Assembly (NCBI GenBank): GCA_016282315.1
Contig: JAEEKG010000084.1
Span: forward strand, 1 to 42,041
Reading direction: 5' to 3'
Source: Clostridiales bacterium
GTDB lineage: Bacteria; Bacillota; Clostridia; Oscillospirales; CAG-272
DNA length: 42,041 nucleotides
Part shown: positions 1 through 7,856 of the stretch, piece after piece
How positions within the stretch are numbered: position 1 is the first letter of the stretch
Layout: each line of letters starts with the position of its first letter
Made by a program: the position numbers and the translations under genes
Notes under the pieces: generated by a model
The model's input: only the letters and a program-made list of their open reading frames with translations
Database searches by the model: none
Told to the model about the DNA's origin: nothing

Positions 1-2
1 AC

Positions 3-380
3 TCGATCTATGCTCCCTGCATGTATCATCCTACATGCGAGGACTATAGGACACAGATGGAAGGCTTTTTACAAGCTTCATCGGTGAAAGTATTTGTATG
101 TGAAGATCGAAACAGGAAAGCCGGCATGATGGTTCTGAAGCTTTCAGAAGCCGCCGCGGAGATCATCGGAATTGCCGTATCTGAAAAGCTCAGACGTCGG
201 GGGATCGGAAAACAGCTGATCTTAAGCGCGATGGAGTTGGAAAGAATAGGAAGAATCGAAGCGCAGACGGACGATGATTCAATTGGTTTCTACCGCAGAT
301 GCGGCTTTTCTGAGGAGAAAAGCATCATTGATTATCCCGATGGGCCAGTCGTTCGTTATAACTGCATTCTGAACAAATAG
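3..380 (+). CDS. GNAT family N-acetyltransferase, 5' end cut by window edge
   Basis: This gene transfers an acetyl group from acetyl-CoA to an unidentified amine. The frame is open to the left edge, so the codons before the ATG at 21 (Ser-Ile-Tyr-Ala-Pro-Cys) are probably coding and the start lies outside the window. The acetyl-CoA pyrophosphate-binding loop is clear as KLRRRGIGKQL, followed by the usual C-terminal GFYRRCGF segment that ends the GNAT fold. Its GC is higher than that of the AT-rich genes to the right, and it uses CGT/CGC/CGG arginine codons, which suggests transfer. A small hairpin (380-397, GACAAA/TTTGTC) follows the stop. The family call is firm; the substrate is unknown. 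Confidence 0.8.
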   Translation, partial: SIYAPCMYHPTCEDYRTQMEGFLQASSVKVFVCEDRNRKAGMMVLKLSEAAAEIIGIAVSEKLRRRGIGKQLILSAMELERIGRIEAQTDDDSIGFYRRCGFSEEKSIIDYPDGPVVRYNCILNK

Positions 381-605
381 ACAAATTCCAGTTTGTCGAA
401 CCGATAACACGTTATGTTTGTATCTTCTTACATCGATTTCGATACGTTTGTACGCTCTTATTTTTATTTTTTATCTTGCACATTGTCTCACAAAGATGTA
501 CATTTGCACAGAGCATTCAGAATAGGCAGAAGAATTATGTTGACAGCGGGTATTGTTCTTGTTCTAAGAGCACTGCTTGGCGGTTTTGAATTGTTCTTTA
601 AGAGT

Positions 606-638
606 GAACTACTCATGACTCTGAAGTCACGGGTGTTC
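606..638. repeat. Imperfect hairpin, IS200/IS605-end-like
   Basis: The arms GAACTACTCATGACT and AGTCACGGGTGTTC pair around the loop CTGA, with one bulge, one mismatch and one wobble. Hairpins of this general type (ACTCATGAC/GTCATGAGT followed by GTTC) sit at the ends of many IS200/IS605-type elements in Firmicutes. No TnpA or TnpB gene is nearby, so this would at most be a remnant end. The similarity is from memory and unsearched. Confidence 0.3.
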
Positions 639-656
639 CCGGCAATCATAAAATAT

Positions 657-679
657 GGCGGGGCTCGATTGGCTCCGCC
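657..679 (-). terminator. Probable rho-independent terminator of the GH3 gene
   Basis: Nine base pairs (GGCGGGGCT with GGCTCCGCC, two G-T wobbles) close a five-base loop. Read on the minus strand the stem is followed by ATATTTTATGATT, a modest T-rich tail. It lies 17 bases past the stop codon of the GH3 gene at 696. Confidence 0.55.
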
Positions 680-695
680 GTATTAATTATAGTAG

Positions 696-3008
696 TTATT
701 CAACCCATAGAATCATTTCCAATACTCTACGAGCACAGCTTGCTAATTCATTTCGAGTAATCAGGCCCTTTTTGTAAGGATCGATGAGCAAGCCCTCTTG
801 ACCATAAGGCATTTTAACATCATTGCCTGCTTTTACTTCTTTATAATGTTCAGCTGTATTTTCCCAGTCTGATGAAACCATACCTTCAAATCCCCATTCT
901 TTGCGAAGAATACCTGTAAGTAGTTCGGCATTTTCGGAAGTATGGATACCATTGATTCGATTGTATGATGACATTATTGTTTTCGGGAAAGATTCCTTGA
1001 CACAAATTTCAAAACCTTTGAGATAGATTTCTCTTAATGCTCTTTCAGACAAAATAGAATCTGACTCATAACGATTTGTTTCTTTATTGTTTGCTGCAAA
1101 ATGTTTTGGAGTGGCTGCAACTCTTTGAGATTGAAGACCTATAACATAAGAGGCAGCCATTTTTCCGGATATAAGTGGATCTTCGGAATAATACTCAAAA
1201 TTCCTTCCGCATAGAGGGTTTCTGTGAATGTTGAGAGCGGGTCCAAGCCAGACCTGAATGTTGTTTTCTTTGCATTCAAGTGCTATTGCTTTTCCTATTT
1301 GCTCAGCTATCTCTCTGTTCCAGGAACTTGCAACCGCAGTTGGAACAGGGAAGGCTGTCGGACGCACACCTCTTTGCCAGTGAAGACGTAATCCTGAAGG
1401 ACCATCAGCTGTTGCTATTTGCATTATTCTATACTTGAACAATCCTCCAATTGTTCCTGCGCTGACACTTGTTTCTGGTTTTCCGGCTAGAATGACCATG
1501 AGTTCTTCATCACTCATTTGTGAAATAAACTCATCAATAGTTGCATTTCCTTCATCAACATCATATAGATGTATGACTTTGTCTGTGGGCTTGTATTCAT
1601 TTTGATAATCAGGCGGAAATGTTTTGATGTCTTTGCTTCTAGGAATGACAGTTTTATATGTGCCATCTGAAGTCAAGCGTTTATCAAGTCTAGTGGGTGA
1701 ACAGTAAGATTCGGTTTTTTTGACAATGACATCATTGCTCAAAGTGATTGAATAGTCGGAGCAGACCAAATCTCTTACAGATGTACCAATGTAGAATTTG
1801 TACTCGCCTTTCTCTAAGACAAATGCGTTCTTCACAATGTCGCCAATGTCATCGTAGCTAGCCATATCTTCTACGTTGAAAGATAAAGTAATAGATGTTG
1901 TTTTTCCTGGCAATATTTCCGGTGTTTTTTGAAAGGCGATGAGCGCAATTGCTTCTTTGCTCATTTTTCCTTTAGGAGGTGCATAATACACCTGGACTAC
2001 TTCCTTGCCGCTTCTATTTCCTGTGTTTTTTACATCAACGCTAACAAAAACTTTTTTTCCATTACCTAATACAATTATGTCAGTAAGTTCAAAAGTTGTA
2101 TAAGTTAAGCCATAACCAAATGGATAAACAACACATTCATTTTTGTTTGGAATGGTTTCAAAATATCTATATCCCACAAAAATGTCTTCTGTGTATTTAA
2201 CATAGTCATCAGATTCTAAAAAGCTTTCTGTTGTAGGATAGTCTTTTAGATTTTTTGCAAAAGTATCTGGCAGCTTGCCTGAAGGGGCATCATCTCCAAC
2301 CAGCATATCTGCAGCAGCAAGACCACCTTCTGTTCCACCTTGCCATAATACTATAGCTGAACTGATTCTGGGATCATCTTTGATCCAACTAGTGCTTATG
2401 TCAGAACCTACATTCAAGAGGACTATAACATTTTTAAATCTTGAAAGAACAATGTCAATCATATGTTTTTCTTTTTCTTCCAAGTCAAAATATTTGCTAT
2501 TGCCATTATTCTGTCTATCAAATCCTTCGCCTGAAAAACGACAAATTGTAATTATCGCGGTATCAGTAAATTGTGAAGCACCATTTAAAAGATGTTCTGG
2601 AATGTCAGGCTCCTTGAGCATGCCACTTTTTTCGCCATTTTTAAGCGCATTGACAACATAGTCAGTATAGAACAGCGAAAGAGAATCGAATACATCTACA
2701 ACTTTGTTTTTCATCTTCAGACCTTCGTAAATGTTCCTTACGTAAGCAGTGTGAACCCCTCCAGACCCGCTTCCGCCTTTTATGTAATCAATTTGAGCTT
2801 TGCCGAAAATGGCTACTTTGGTTCCTTTTTTCAATGGCAGCAAGTTGTTGTTGTTTTTTAAAAGAACTGAACCTTCACATGCGGCTTTTCGTGCTAGTTC
2901 AATGTGTCTATCGCATCCTGTAATTGCTGATCTGTTGTCGCCAAGGGGAACTACAGGGGTAAATCTTGCTCTCATCCATTTTTCTTCAGGGTTATGAATG
3001 TATGACAT
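696..3008 (-). CDS. Glycoside hydrolase family 3 beta-glucosidase-type enzyme, permuted domain order
   Basis: This is predicted to release terminal beta-linked sugars from oligosaccharides. The 770-residue protein has the reversed GH3 order known from ruminal and clostridial enzymes. The C-terminal alpha/beta sandwich comes first (about 40-270, with GSGSGGV and WQGGTEGG). A fibronectin-III-like domain follows (about 320-400, starting after PFGYGLTY), and the TIM barrel is last (about 490-770). The barrel carries KHFAANNKE, NFEYYSEDP and the nucleophile motif SSDW, with Asp near residue 714. No signal peptide is visible, so it probably acts in the cytoplasm on imported oligosaccharides. The start at 3008 has CGGAG upstream. 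The upstream DNA has been rearranged (SPFH remnant), and I found no clear promoter of its own. The substrate is inferred from the family only. Confidence 0.93.
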   Translation of the reverse strand: MSYIHNPEEKWMRARFTPVVPLGDNRSAITGCDRHIELARKAACEGSVLLKNNNNLLPLKKGTKVAIFGKAQIDYIKGGSGSGGVHTAYVRNIYEGLKMKNKVVDVFDSLSLFYTDYVVNALKNGEKSGMLKEPDIPEHLLNGASQFTDTAIITICRFSGEGFDRQNNGNSKYFDLEEKEKHMIDIVLSRFKNVIVLLNVGSDISTSWIKDDPRISSAIVLWQGGTEGGLAAADMLVGDDAPSGKLPDTFAKNLKDYPTTESFLESDDYVKYTEDIFVGYRYFETIPNKNECVVYPFGYGLTYTTFELTDIIVLGNGKKVFVSVDVKNTGNRSGKEVVQVYYAPPKGKMSKEAIALIAFQKTPEILPGKTTSITLSFNVEDMASYDDIGDIVKNAFVLEKGEYKFYIGTSVRDLVCSDYSITLSNDVIVKKTESYCSPTRLDKRLTSDGTYKTVIPRSKDIKTFPPDYQNEYKPTDKVIHLYDVDEGNATIDEFISQMSDEELMVILAGKPETSVSAGTIGGLFKYRIMQIATADGPSGLRLHWQRGVRPTAFPVPTAVASSWNREIAEQIGKAIALECKENNIQVWLGPALNIHRNPLCGRNFEYYSEDPLISGKMAASYVIGLQSQRVAATPKHFAANNKETNRYESDSILSERALREIYLKGFEICVKESFPKTIMSSYNRINGIHTSENAELLTGILRKEWGFEGMVSSDWENTAEHYKEVKAGNDVKMPYGQEGLLIDPYKKGLITRNELASCARRVLEMILWVE

Positions 3009-3040
3009 AAAATCTCCGTTTTCTATATGTTGATATTTTT

Positions 3041-3074
3041 TGAACCCTCACGCTGATAATAGTGGGAGGGTTCA
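3041..3074. repeat. Strong hairpin between SPFH remnant and GH3 gene
   Basis: TGAACCCTC pairs perfectly with GAGGGTTCA. The stem extends inward by four more pairs after one A-G mismatch, leaving the loop GATAAT. A short T run (3077-3081) follows on the plus strand, so it terminates better rightward than leftward. Both known genes here read leftward, which makes its role unclear. It lies 33 bases upstream of the GH3 start codon. Confidence 0.5.
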
Positions 3075-3096
3075 TGTTTTTGAAAAGTTTAAGCGT

Positions 3097-3228
3097 TTAC
3101 TCTGTAGGAGTATCTGTTTTTACAAGTTCAGTCACCGATGTTGCTAGTCCAGCAAGAGACTGAATGTTGCTCGGGATAATAAGCTTTGTTGCTTTTCCAT
3201 CAGCAACTTTAGCAAATTCATCCTTGCG
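3097..3228 (-). pseudogene. C-terminal remnant of an SPFH/Band-7 (slipin/flotillin-like) protein
   Basis: The minus strand encodes 43 residues ending at a TAA (3097-3099). They include ADGKATKLIIPSNIQSLAGL, which matches the conserved C-terminal helix region of SPFH/stomatin-like membrane scaffold proteins. The frame meets a TAG immediately upstream (3229-3231), and beyond it the SPFH similarity ends, so the first roughly 250 codons are missing. The break falls at the edge of the GC-rich acyltransferase segment, as if that DNA replaced the rest of the gene. Intact SPFH proteins sit on the inner face of the membrane. The family assignment is from motif recognition. Confidence 0.65.
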
Positions 3229-3298
3229 CTAATTATATTTAAAAATGTCAAAAAAGTCAATGACAACAGTAATAATCCTGTATATCATATAAGCGGAA

Positions 3299-3460
3299 TC
3301 AGGGTTCGCTCCACTCTTGATATGGTATGCAGTTTGTATTCTCAAAACTTCCATCGTATCGCAAGGGAGGAGTTCTGTAAACTATGCGATTTTCAGCTCT
3401 CGTCCATCGTTCGCTCGTGGATATATTTCCGTAGTATAGGTCTTCCCCTATGTTCGGCAT
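3299..3460 (-). CDS. Possible 53-residue ORF of unknown function
   Basis: The minus-strand frame starts at an ATG at 3460 and ends with TGA at 3299. The product opens with GEDLYYGNISTSER, which resembles the start of small DUF6809-type clostridial proteins (an LYYGNI-x-x-x-ER pattern). The rest is unfamiliar. There is no convincing ribosome binding site, and a 46-codon frame also exists on the opposite strand (3322-3462). It could be a fragment left by the same rearrangement that truncated the SPFH gene. Confidence 0.2.
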   Translation of the reverse strand: MPNIGEDLYYGNISTSERWTRAENRIVYRTPPLRYDGSFENTNCIPYQEWSEP

Positions 3461-3485
3461 GAGGTTTCATCCCATGTTTTTCTTA

Positions 3486-3514
3486 TTGTTTCAGAAAGTT
3501 GAATATGATACAAT
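3486..3514 (+). promoter_or_regulatory. Sigma-A-type promoter for the acyltransferase gene
   Basis: A -35 TTGTTT (3486-3491) is followed by a 17-base spacer and a -10 TACAAT (3509-3514). The predicted transcript would begin about 30 bases before the ATG at 3549, and AGGAGGAG lies between. Confidence 0.5.
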
Positions 3515-3548
3515 CATCTCAATTAATCGGGATTTGTAGGAGGAGAAA

Positions 3549-4820
3549 ATGGAGCAAATACTGTTTACGGAGCTGCGTTCATTATACGTGACCGGCAAGG
3601 AAAGCCCCAACGAGATCAGGATAAGGATCCGCATGCGCGACCTGATCGATCCAAACGTTCTTCGCCGTGCCGTGGATACCACGATGGAAAGGTATCCGTA
3701 TTTCCGCGTTGAATTGCAGAAAAAAGACGGGCGGTACATTTTTGCGGAAAACTGTCGTCCTGTCGTTATCACAAATTCGCTACACGGCGCAGAACTGAAT
3801 TCGGCAGAGTCTAATTACCACATGATCGCGTTCTGTTGGCATGACAACTGGATCATCCTGGACGTGTTCCACGGCATGACAGACGGAACGGGCGCGTACG
3901 AAGTGGTTAGGACGCTGCTCTATTACTATTGCTCCGAGCGGTATAACGTCGAGCTTAACGACGAAGGAATCCGTTTGGTCGGGGATGAAATATCCGAAGA
4001 AGAATGGCTCGATCCCGTTGTGAACAGAACAGATCTTCCGCGCTCCGGACAAGGAAAACAGATGCCGGACGCATTGAATCTTATCGCTGCGGCGGGATTG
4101 GAGAAAGACCTTCGGCATACGGTTTACAGCGTCGCCATTTCCGAATCCGAGTTTATGAGATTCAATCTGGATAACGACGGCAGTCCCGGGACCATGGTTT
4201 CTCTGCTGCTCAGTCGTGCCATCTCAAAGTTGTTTCCCGCCGCCGGGGGCGTTATTCGCATCGCACTCTGCGTGAACCAAAGAAAGGCCCTTCACGCGCC
4301 GCTGGCTCATCAGAGTCTGGTCGGAGCGGCGTTTTTGGAATATAAGGAGAAGATGCGCAACTGGCCCCTTGAAAAGCAGGCGACCGCTTACCGGGGGATG
4401 GTCTTTGCTCAAACTCAAGAGGTGAATGTTCTGATGGGCGCGGCGTCAATGAAAGGCGTCAATAGTATGCTTTTTTCCAAAGAGAGCGATCGTGAACGGC
4501 TAGATATGGCGTCTTATATCAACGCGATGGCGGGCAAGATCATTACGGCTACCGTGAGCTATGTGGGAAAGGCGGACTATAAGGAAGCGGAACGATATAT
4601 CCGTGATTTTCGCCTGTGGACGTCCTCTGCGTCTAACGGTTTGACTGTTGAGATTTCGGCGGTGAACGGGCGGTTCACACTTGATTTTCTTCAGACGTTT
4701 TCAAGTCCTGTTCTTGTGAACGCTTTTTTGAATGAACTGGAGGAGAACGGAATAATATATGATCTTCAGGACGTAAATGAATTGGACCTTCCGAATATCA
4801 AACTTCCATGGACAAATTAA
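3549..4820 (+). CDS. Stand-alone condensation-domain-like acyltransferase
   Basis: This is predicted to move an acyl group from a CoA or carrier-protein thioester onto an alcohol or amine, as in the alcohol acetyltransferase/PapA/NRPS condensation superfamily. The 423-residue protein has the catalytic HxxxDG motif as HGMTDG (His108, Asp112, Gly113). The flanking layout is that of a bi-lobed chloramphenicol-acetyltransferase fold: VLRRAVDTTMERYPYFRVEL near residue 40 and VRIALCVNQR-like strands near 235. A strong AGGAGGAG precedes the ATG. It is GC-rich (31 of 60 bases in the line from 3661) and uses CGN arginine codons, unlike its neighbours. With its own promoter and terminator it looks like a self-contained acquired gene. 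No carrier-protein or NRPS/PKS gene is nearby, so the substrate is unknown. Confidence 0.75.
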   Translation: MEQILFTELRSLYVTGKESPNEIRIRIRMRDLIDPNVLRRAVDTTMERYPYFRVELQKKDGRYIFAENCRPVVITNSLHGAELNSAESNYHMIAFCWHDNWIILDVFHGMTDGTGAYEVVRTLLYYYCSERYNVELNDEGIRLVGDEISEEEWLDPVVNRTDLPRSGQGKQMPDALNLIAAAGLEKDLRHTVYSVAISESEFMRFNLDNDGSPGTMVSLLLSRAISKLFPAAGGVIRIALCVNQRKALHAPLAHQSLVGAAFLEYKEKMRNWPLEKQATAYRGMVFAQTQEVNVLMGAASMKGVNSMLFSKESDRERLDMASYINAMAGKIITATVSYVGKADYKEAERYIRDFRLWTSSASNGLTVEISAVNGRFTLDFLQTFSSPVLVNAFLNELEENGIIYDLQDVNELDLPNIKLPWTN

Positions 4821-4850
4821 CAAATTCCGGTTCATTGTAGTAAAAATGTG

Positions 4851-4898
4851 TGTCATTTTGGCGCTCTTTCTATAGTTTGCGTATCATTATGGCGGTCT
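4851..4898. repeat. Pair of 17-base direct repeats after the acyltransferase gene
   Basis: TGTCATTTTGGCGCTCT (4851-4867) and TATCATTATGGCGGTCT (4882-4898) match at 14 of 17 positions and start 31 bases apart. Multiple short terminal repeats of this kind occur at the ends of IS21-family elements, but no IstA or IstB gene is present. They could instead be binding sites for a regulator. Confidence 0.35.
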
Positions 4899-4909
4899 CA
4901 TACACAAAG

Positions 4910-4956
4910 GGGGCTGTTAAGAAATTTTTTAGTTTCTTAACAGCCCCTTTTCTCTT
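4910..4956 (+). terminator. Rho-independent terminator after the acyltransferase gene
   Basis: A perfect 15-base-pair stem (GGGGCTGTTAAGAAA with TTTCTTAACAGCCCC, 4910-4924 and 4933-4947) closes the loop TTTTTTAG. It is followed by TTTTCTCTT. It faces rightward and isolates the GC-rich gene from the symporter downstream. Confidence 0.8.
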
Positions 4957-5063
4957 GCATATTGTTTTTTTGAAAAACATATAATAAAATGATATCAACA
5001 TGGCGCTTGGATGTATATAATTCTGGTGCATAAATATTGAAATAATCATGTTGGATGGTTGTT

Positions 5064-6482
5064 ATGGACGCTTTATTGAAAATAGTGGATACAATCAATA
5101 GTTTCCTGTCAGATTATGTTTTGTTCATTTTGCTAATATCTGTCGGTATTTGGTATACAATCAGAACAAAATTTGTTCAGGTTAGATGCTTTGGCGAAGG
5201 ATTTAAACGTTTGTTCGGAGGCATGAAGAACCGAAAGAATAAACAAAAAGGTGGAATGAGTTCTTTTCAAGCCCTGGCAACAGCAATTGCAGCTCAAATA
5301 GGAACCGGAAACATCGTGGGAGCAGCTGCTGCAATATTAACAGGAGGTCCGGGTTCTATTTTTTGGATGTGGATTATCGCGTTCTTCGGAATGTCTACAA
5401 TGTATGCAGAAGCAGTTCTTGCTCAGGAAACAAGGGTTGTAAAAGAAAACGGCGAAGTGATGGGCGGACCTGTGTATTACATAAAGCGAGCATTTCCTAA
5501 TAAATTCGGAAAATTCCTTGCAGCTTTTTTTGCAGTAGCTCTTGTTCTGGCAGTTGGTTTTTTCGGAGGAATGGTACAGGCAAACTCGATTGGGTCCGTT
5601 TGTAACACTGCGTTTGGAATACCTACATGGGTTGTCGGAGTGGTGTTGGCGGCAATTTGTATTATCGTTTTTATTGGAGGAGTCAAAAGACTCGCAAGCG
5701 TTGTAGAGAAACTTGTTCCTGTTATGGCGGTGCTTTTCATTCTTGGCTCAGTAGTTTTGCTTGCTATGAACATTACCAAAGTTCCAACAGCATTTGCTTT
5801 GATATTCAAGTATGCGTTCCAGCCTCAAGCAATCATAGGCGGAACTTTTGGGGCGGCTATAAAAATAGCTATGACACAGGGCGCAAAAAGAGGAATGTTT
5901 TCCAATGAAGCCGGTATGGGATCAACTCCTCACGCACACGCTTTGGCTAACGTAAATAATCCACACGAACAGGGAACAGTTGCAATGACAGGTGTCTTCA
6001 TAGATACATTTGTAGTTCTGACATTGAACGCACTTGTAATTATAACAACTATGTACACTGAAGGCGGACTGTTAAGTGATGGCACTATCCCTGACACTAT
6101 AGACAAGACAAATTTGGCTCAGATAGCATTCGGCACATCTTTTGGCAGTGTATTTGGTAATATCTTTTTAGCGGTTTGTTTGTTCTTCTTTGCATTTTCC
6201 ACTATTCTCAGTTGGAATATGTTTGGAAAATTGAATTTTGTTTACTTATTTGGCAAAAAAGGAGAAATAATCTATACAATAATTTCAGTTGGATTTATCG
6301 TTTTGGGAACACTTGTGTCAAGTGATCTTGTATGGGGATTGTCTGATATGTTCAATCAGCTCATGGTACTTCCGAACGTTATTGCATTGTTTGCCTTAAC
6401 AGGTTTAGTAATCGGAATACTGAAAAAATACAAAGTAGGAAAGAAAAAACAAGACATTACTGTTGAGCAAAGAGATAAGTGA
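5064..6482 (+). CDS. Alanine/glycine:sodium symporter (AGCS family)
   Basis: This membrane protein imports alanine or glycine with Na+. The product of about 472 residues has 10 or more hydrophobic segments and the family signature GGPGSIFWMW after GTGNIVGAAAA (about residues 80-110). It also has the conserved NEAGMGSTPHAHA stretch around residue 280. Two in-frame ATGs are possible. I prefer 5064 because GGATGG lies five bases upstream; the ATG at 5055 has no ribosome binding site and would add three residues. The length is normal for the family. It is followed after 66 bases by a lipoprotein gene that may share its transcript. The choice between alanine and glycine cannot be made from sequence alone. 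Confidence 0.92.
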   Translation: MDALLKIVDTINSFLSDYVLFILLISVGIWYTIRTKFVQVRCFGEGFKRLFGGMKNRKNKQKGGMSSFQALATAIAAQIGTGNIVGAAAAILTGGPGSIFWMWIIAFFGMSTMYAEAVLAQETRVVKENGEVMGGPVYYIKRAFPNKFGKFLAAFFAVALVLAVGFFGGMVQANSIGSVCNTAFGIPTWVVGVVLAAICIIVFIGGVKRLASVVEKLVPVMAVLFILGSVVLLAMNITKVPTAFALIFKYAFQPQAIIGGTFGAAIKIAMTQGAKRGMFSNEAGMGSTPHAHALANVNNPHEQGTVAMTGVFIDTFVVLTLNALVIITTMYTEGGLLSDGTIPDTIDKTNLAQIAFGTSFGSVFGNIFLAVCLFFFAFSTILSWNMFGKLNFVYLFGKKGEIIYTIISVGFIVLGTLVSSDLVWGLSDMFNQLMVLPNVIALFALTGLVIGILKKYKVGKKKQDITVEQRDK

Positions 6483-6548
6483 TAATGATTGGGATTTGAT
6501 TGTTTGAAAAAGATTTGGATAACTATTTCTATTGTGGAGGCAAGTGTT

Positions 6549-6953
6549 TTGAAAAAGGTATTTTTGATTTTGTTCACTTTGGTCTTTATGGTTTTTACTT
6601 TTACGAGTTGTGATATACGCTTCAATCGATATAATGCGATTGGGCTGGTGAGAACAAGCAATTCACATTCGGCATATTTAAAGTTTTACTCATTGGAAGG
6701 AAGTTTGAGTTTTAAGTTCACGTATGATGGAACCAATCCTGCTCAGATAAAATATAAAGGAGAACTTGAAGAGGGCAGTATTACAGTTTATTGCGAAGCT
6801 GCTGGTAATAAAAGTGAGTTATTCACTATTAATGCCGGAGATAAAATCGTATCATCCGGAGGAAATATTTCAAAAGGTACGACTTATATCATAATTGAAA
6901 CGAACGAAAAGTGCCAAAATGGAGAATTTGAGTTCGCAATTCAAGCGGAATAA
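6549..6953 (+). CDS. Predicted lipoprotein of unknown function
   Basis: I choose the TTG at 6549 because GGAGG (6536-6540) sits eight bases upstream and the product then begins MKKVFLILF, a clean lipoprotein signal. The upstream in-frame ATG at 6489 would give an odd 20-residue extension. The lipobox is FTSC, so the mature 115-residue protein is anchored outside the membrane. The rest is a beta-rich sequence with alternating hydrophobic residues and no recognised domain. It may be a small beta-sandwich. It follows the AGCS symporter on the same strand. Confidence 0.7.
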   Translation: MKKVFLILFTLVFMVFTFTSCDIRFNRYNAIGLVRTSNSHSAYLKFYSLEGSLSFKFTYDGTNPAQIKYKGELEEGSITVYCEAAGNKSELFTINAGDKIVSSGGNISKGTTYIIIETNEKCQNGEFEFAIQAE

Positions 6954-6960
6954 TAGTGTT

Positions 6961-6996
6961 TGTTGACGATTCTGATGTTAAGAGGAATCGTCAACA
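6961..6996 (+). terminator. Hairpin after the lipoprotein gene, possible terminator
   Basis: A perfect 12-base-pair stem (TGTTGACGATTC with GAATCGTCAACA) starts eight bases after the lipoprotein stop. The T run (7010-7016) comes 13 bases after the stem, so termination may be inefficient. The rest of the gap to 7214 holds a short TTG-started frame (LKKQFKSFWI) with GAGAGGA upstream, too short to call. Confidence 0.45.
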
Positions 6997-7214
6997 TGTC
7001 TTTGTGGAGTTTTTTTGACCAAAATGATATAATTGCCTATGTAATAATATAACGTAAATACTTGAGAGGACAATAATTTTGAAAAAGCAATTTAAGAGTT
7101 TTTGGATATAGAAAAGAGTTTTTTTTGAACTTAATGATGAATGATGAATCTTTTCTTTACACGAAATTCGACAGAATAGATTTCAAAAAGAGATGATTTT
7201 TTGTGGGAGGAAAA

Positions 7215-7841
7215 ATGAGCAAAGTATTACTGATTAATGGTAGTCCTCATGTCAATGGATGTACTGTAGCAGCACTTGAAGAGATGATAAAAGTATTCAA
7301 GGAAGAGGGCGTGGATACCAAACTTGTAAATGTGGGAAACAAAGAGATAAGAGGATGTATTTCTTGCAACAAGTGCAGAAAAGATGGCAAATGCGTCTTT
7401 GAAGATTCAGTTAACGAAGTAGCTTCAGAATTTGAGTGTTCAGATGGACTCGTAGTAGGTAGTCCGGTATATTATGGCTCTCCGAATGGAAACTTAATAT
7501 CGTTTTTGGACAGACTTTTTTACAGCACATCTTTTTCCAAACATTTCAAAGTCGGAGCTGCAGTTGTATCTTGTCGTAGGGGTGGAAACACCGCCAGTTT
7601 CGATGTTTTGAACAAGTACTTTACCATAAGCAGTATGCCGATAGCATCGTCTACTTATTGGAACCAGGTTCATGGTTTTACTGCTGAAGATGTGAAGAAA
7701 GATCTGGAGGGATTGCAAACAATGCGTAATTTGGCACGGAACATGTCATTTTTGATTAAAGCCATTCATGATGAAAAAGAAAAAACAGGTCTTCCCAAAC
7801 TTGAGAGAGGAGCTTTCACAAGCTTTCCGGATGGGAAATAG
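7215..7841 (+). CDS. Iron-sulfur flavoprotein-like NAD(P)H-dependent FMN reductase
   Basis: This is a predicted flavodoxin-fold oxidoreductase that carries FMN and probably a 4Fe-4S cluster. The N-terminal phosphate-binding loop is INGSPHVNGCT (residues 7-17). A compact CX2CX2CX5C motif follows (Cys48, Cys51, Cys54, Cys60), as in the Isf family of anaerobes, and then VVGSPVYYGSPNG binds the flavin ring. The ATG at 7215 is preferred over the in-frame GTG at 7203 because GGGAGG lies between them. It is the first gene of a tightly spaced operon (gaps of 13-15 bases) that also encodes an ABM enzyme, a flavodoxin lipoprotein and an MBL-rubredoxin protein. A likely role is shuttling electrons to oxygen, radicals or quinones. 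The exact partner is inferred. Confidence 0.85.
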   Translation: MSKVLLINGSPHVNGCTVAALEEMIKVFKEEGVDTKLVNVGNKEIRGCISCNKCRKDGKCVFEDSVNEVASEFECSDGLVVGSPVYYGSPNGNLISFLDRLFYSTSFSKHFKVGAAVVSCRRGGNTASFDVLNKYFTISSMPIASSTYWNQVHGFTAEDVKKDLEGLQTMRNLARNMSFLIKAIHDEKEKTGLPKLERGAFTSFPDGK

Positions 7842-7856
7842 GAGAAAATTTGGATA

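Larger units (their letters stand above)
381..695. other. Intergenic stretch with hairpins; weak ORF only
   Basis: This stretch separates the GC-richer acetyltransferase from the AT-rich GH3 gene. An open frame of 90 codons (414-686) exists, but it lacks a ribosome binding site, runs through two hairpins and resembles no family I know, so I do not call it a gene. The right half holds a long imperfect hairpin (606-638) and a GC-rich hairpin (657-679). It may be a scar of inserted DNA. Confidence 0.4.

Noticed and set aside
414-686. 90-codon frame after the acetyltransferase gene
   Set aside because: It has no ribosome binding site, runs through two strong hairpins and resembles no family; better read as non-coding or scar sequence.
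3491-3772. Minus-strand frame of 93 codons over the acyltransferase start
   Set aside because: It lies opposite a gene with clear HxxxDG motif, ribosome binding site and promoter; its composition is that of an antisense shadow.
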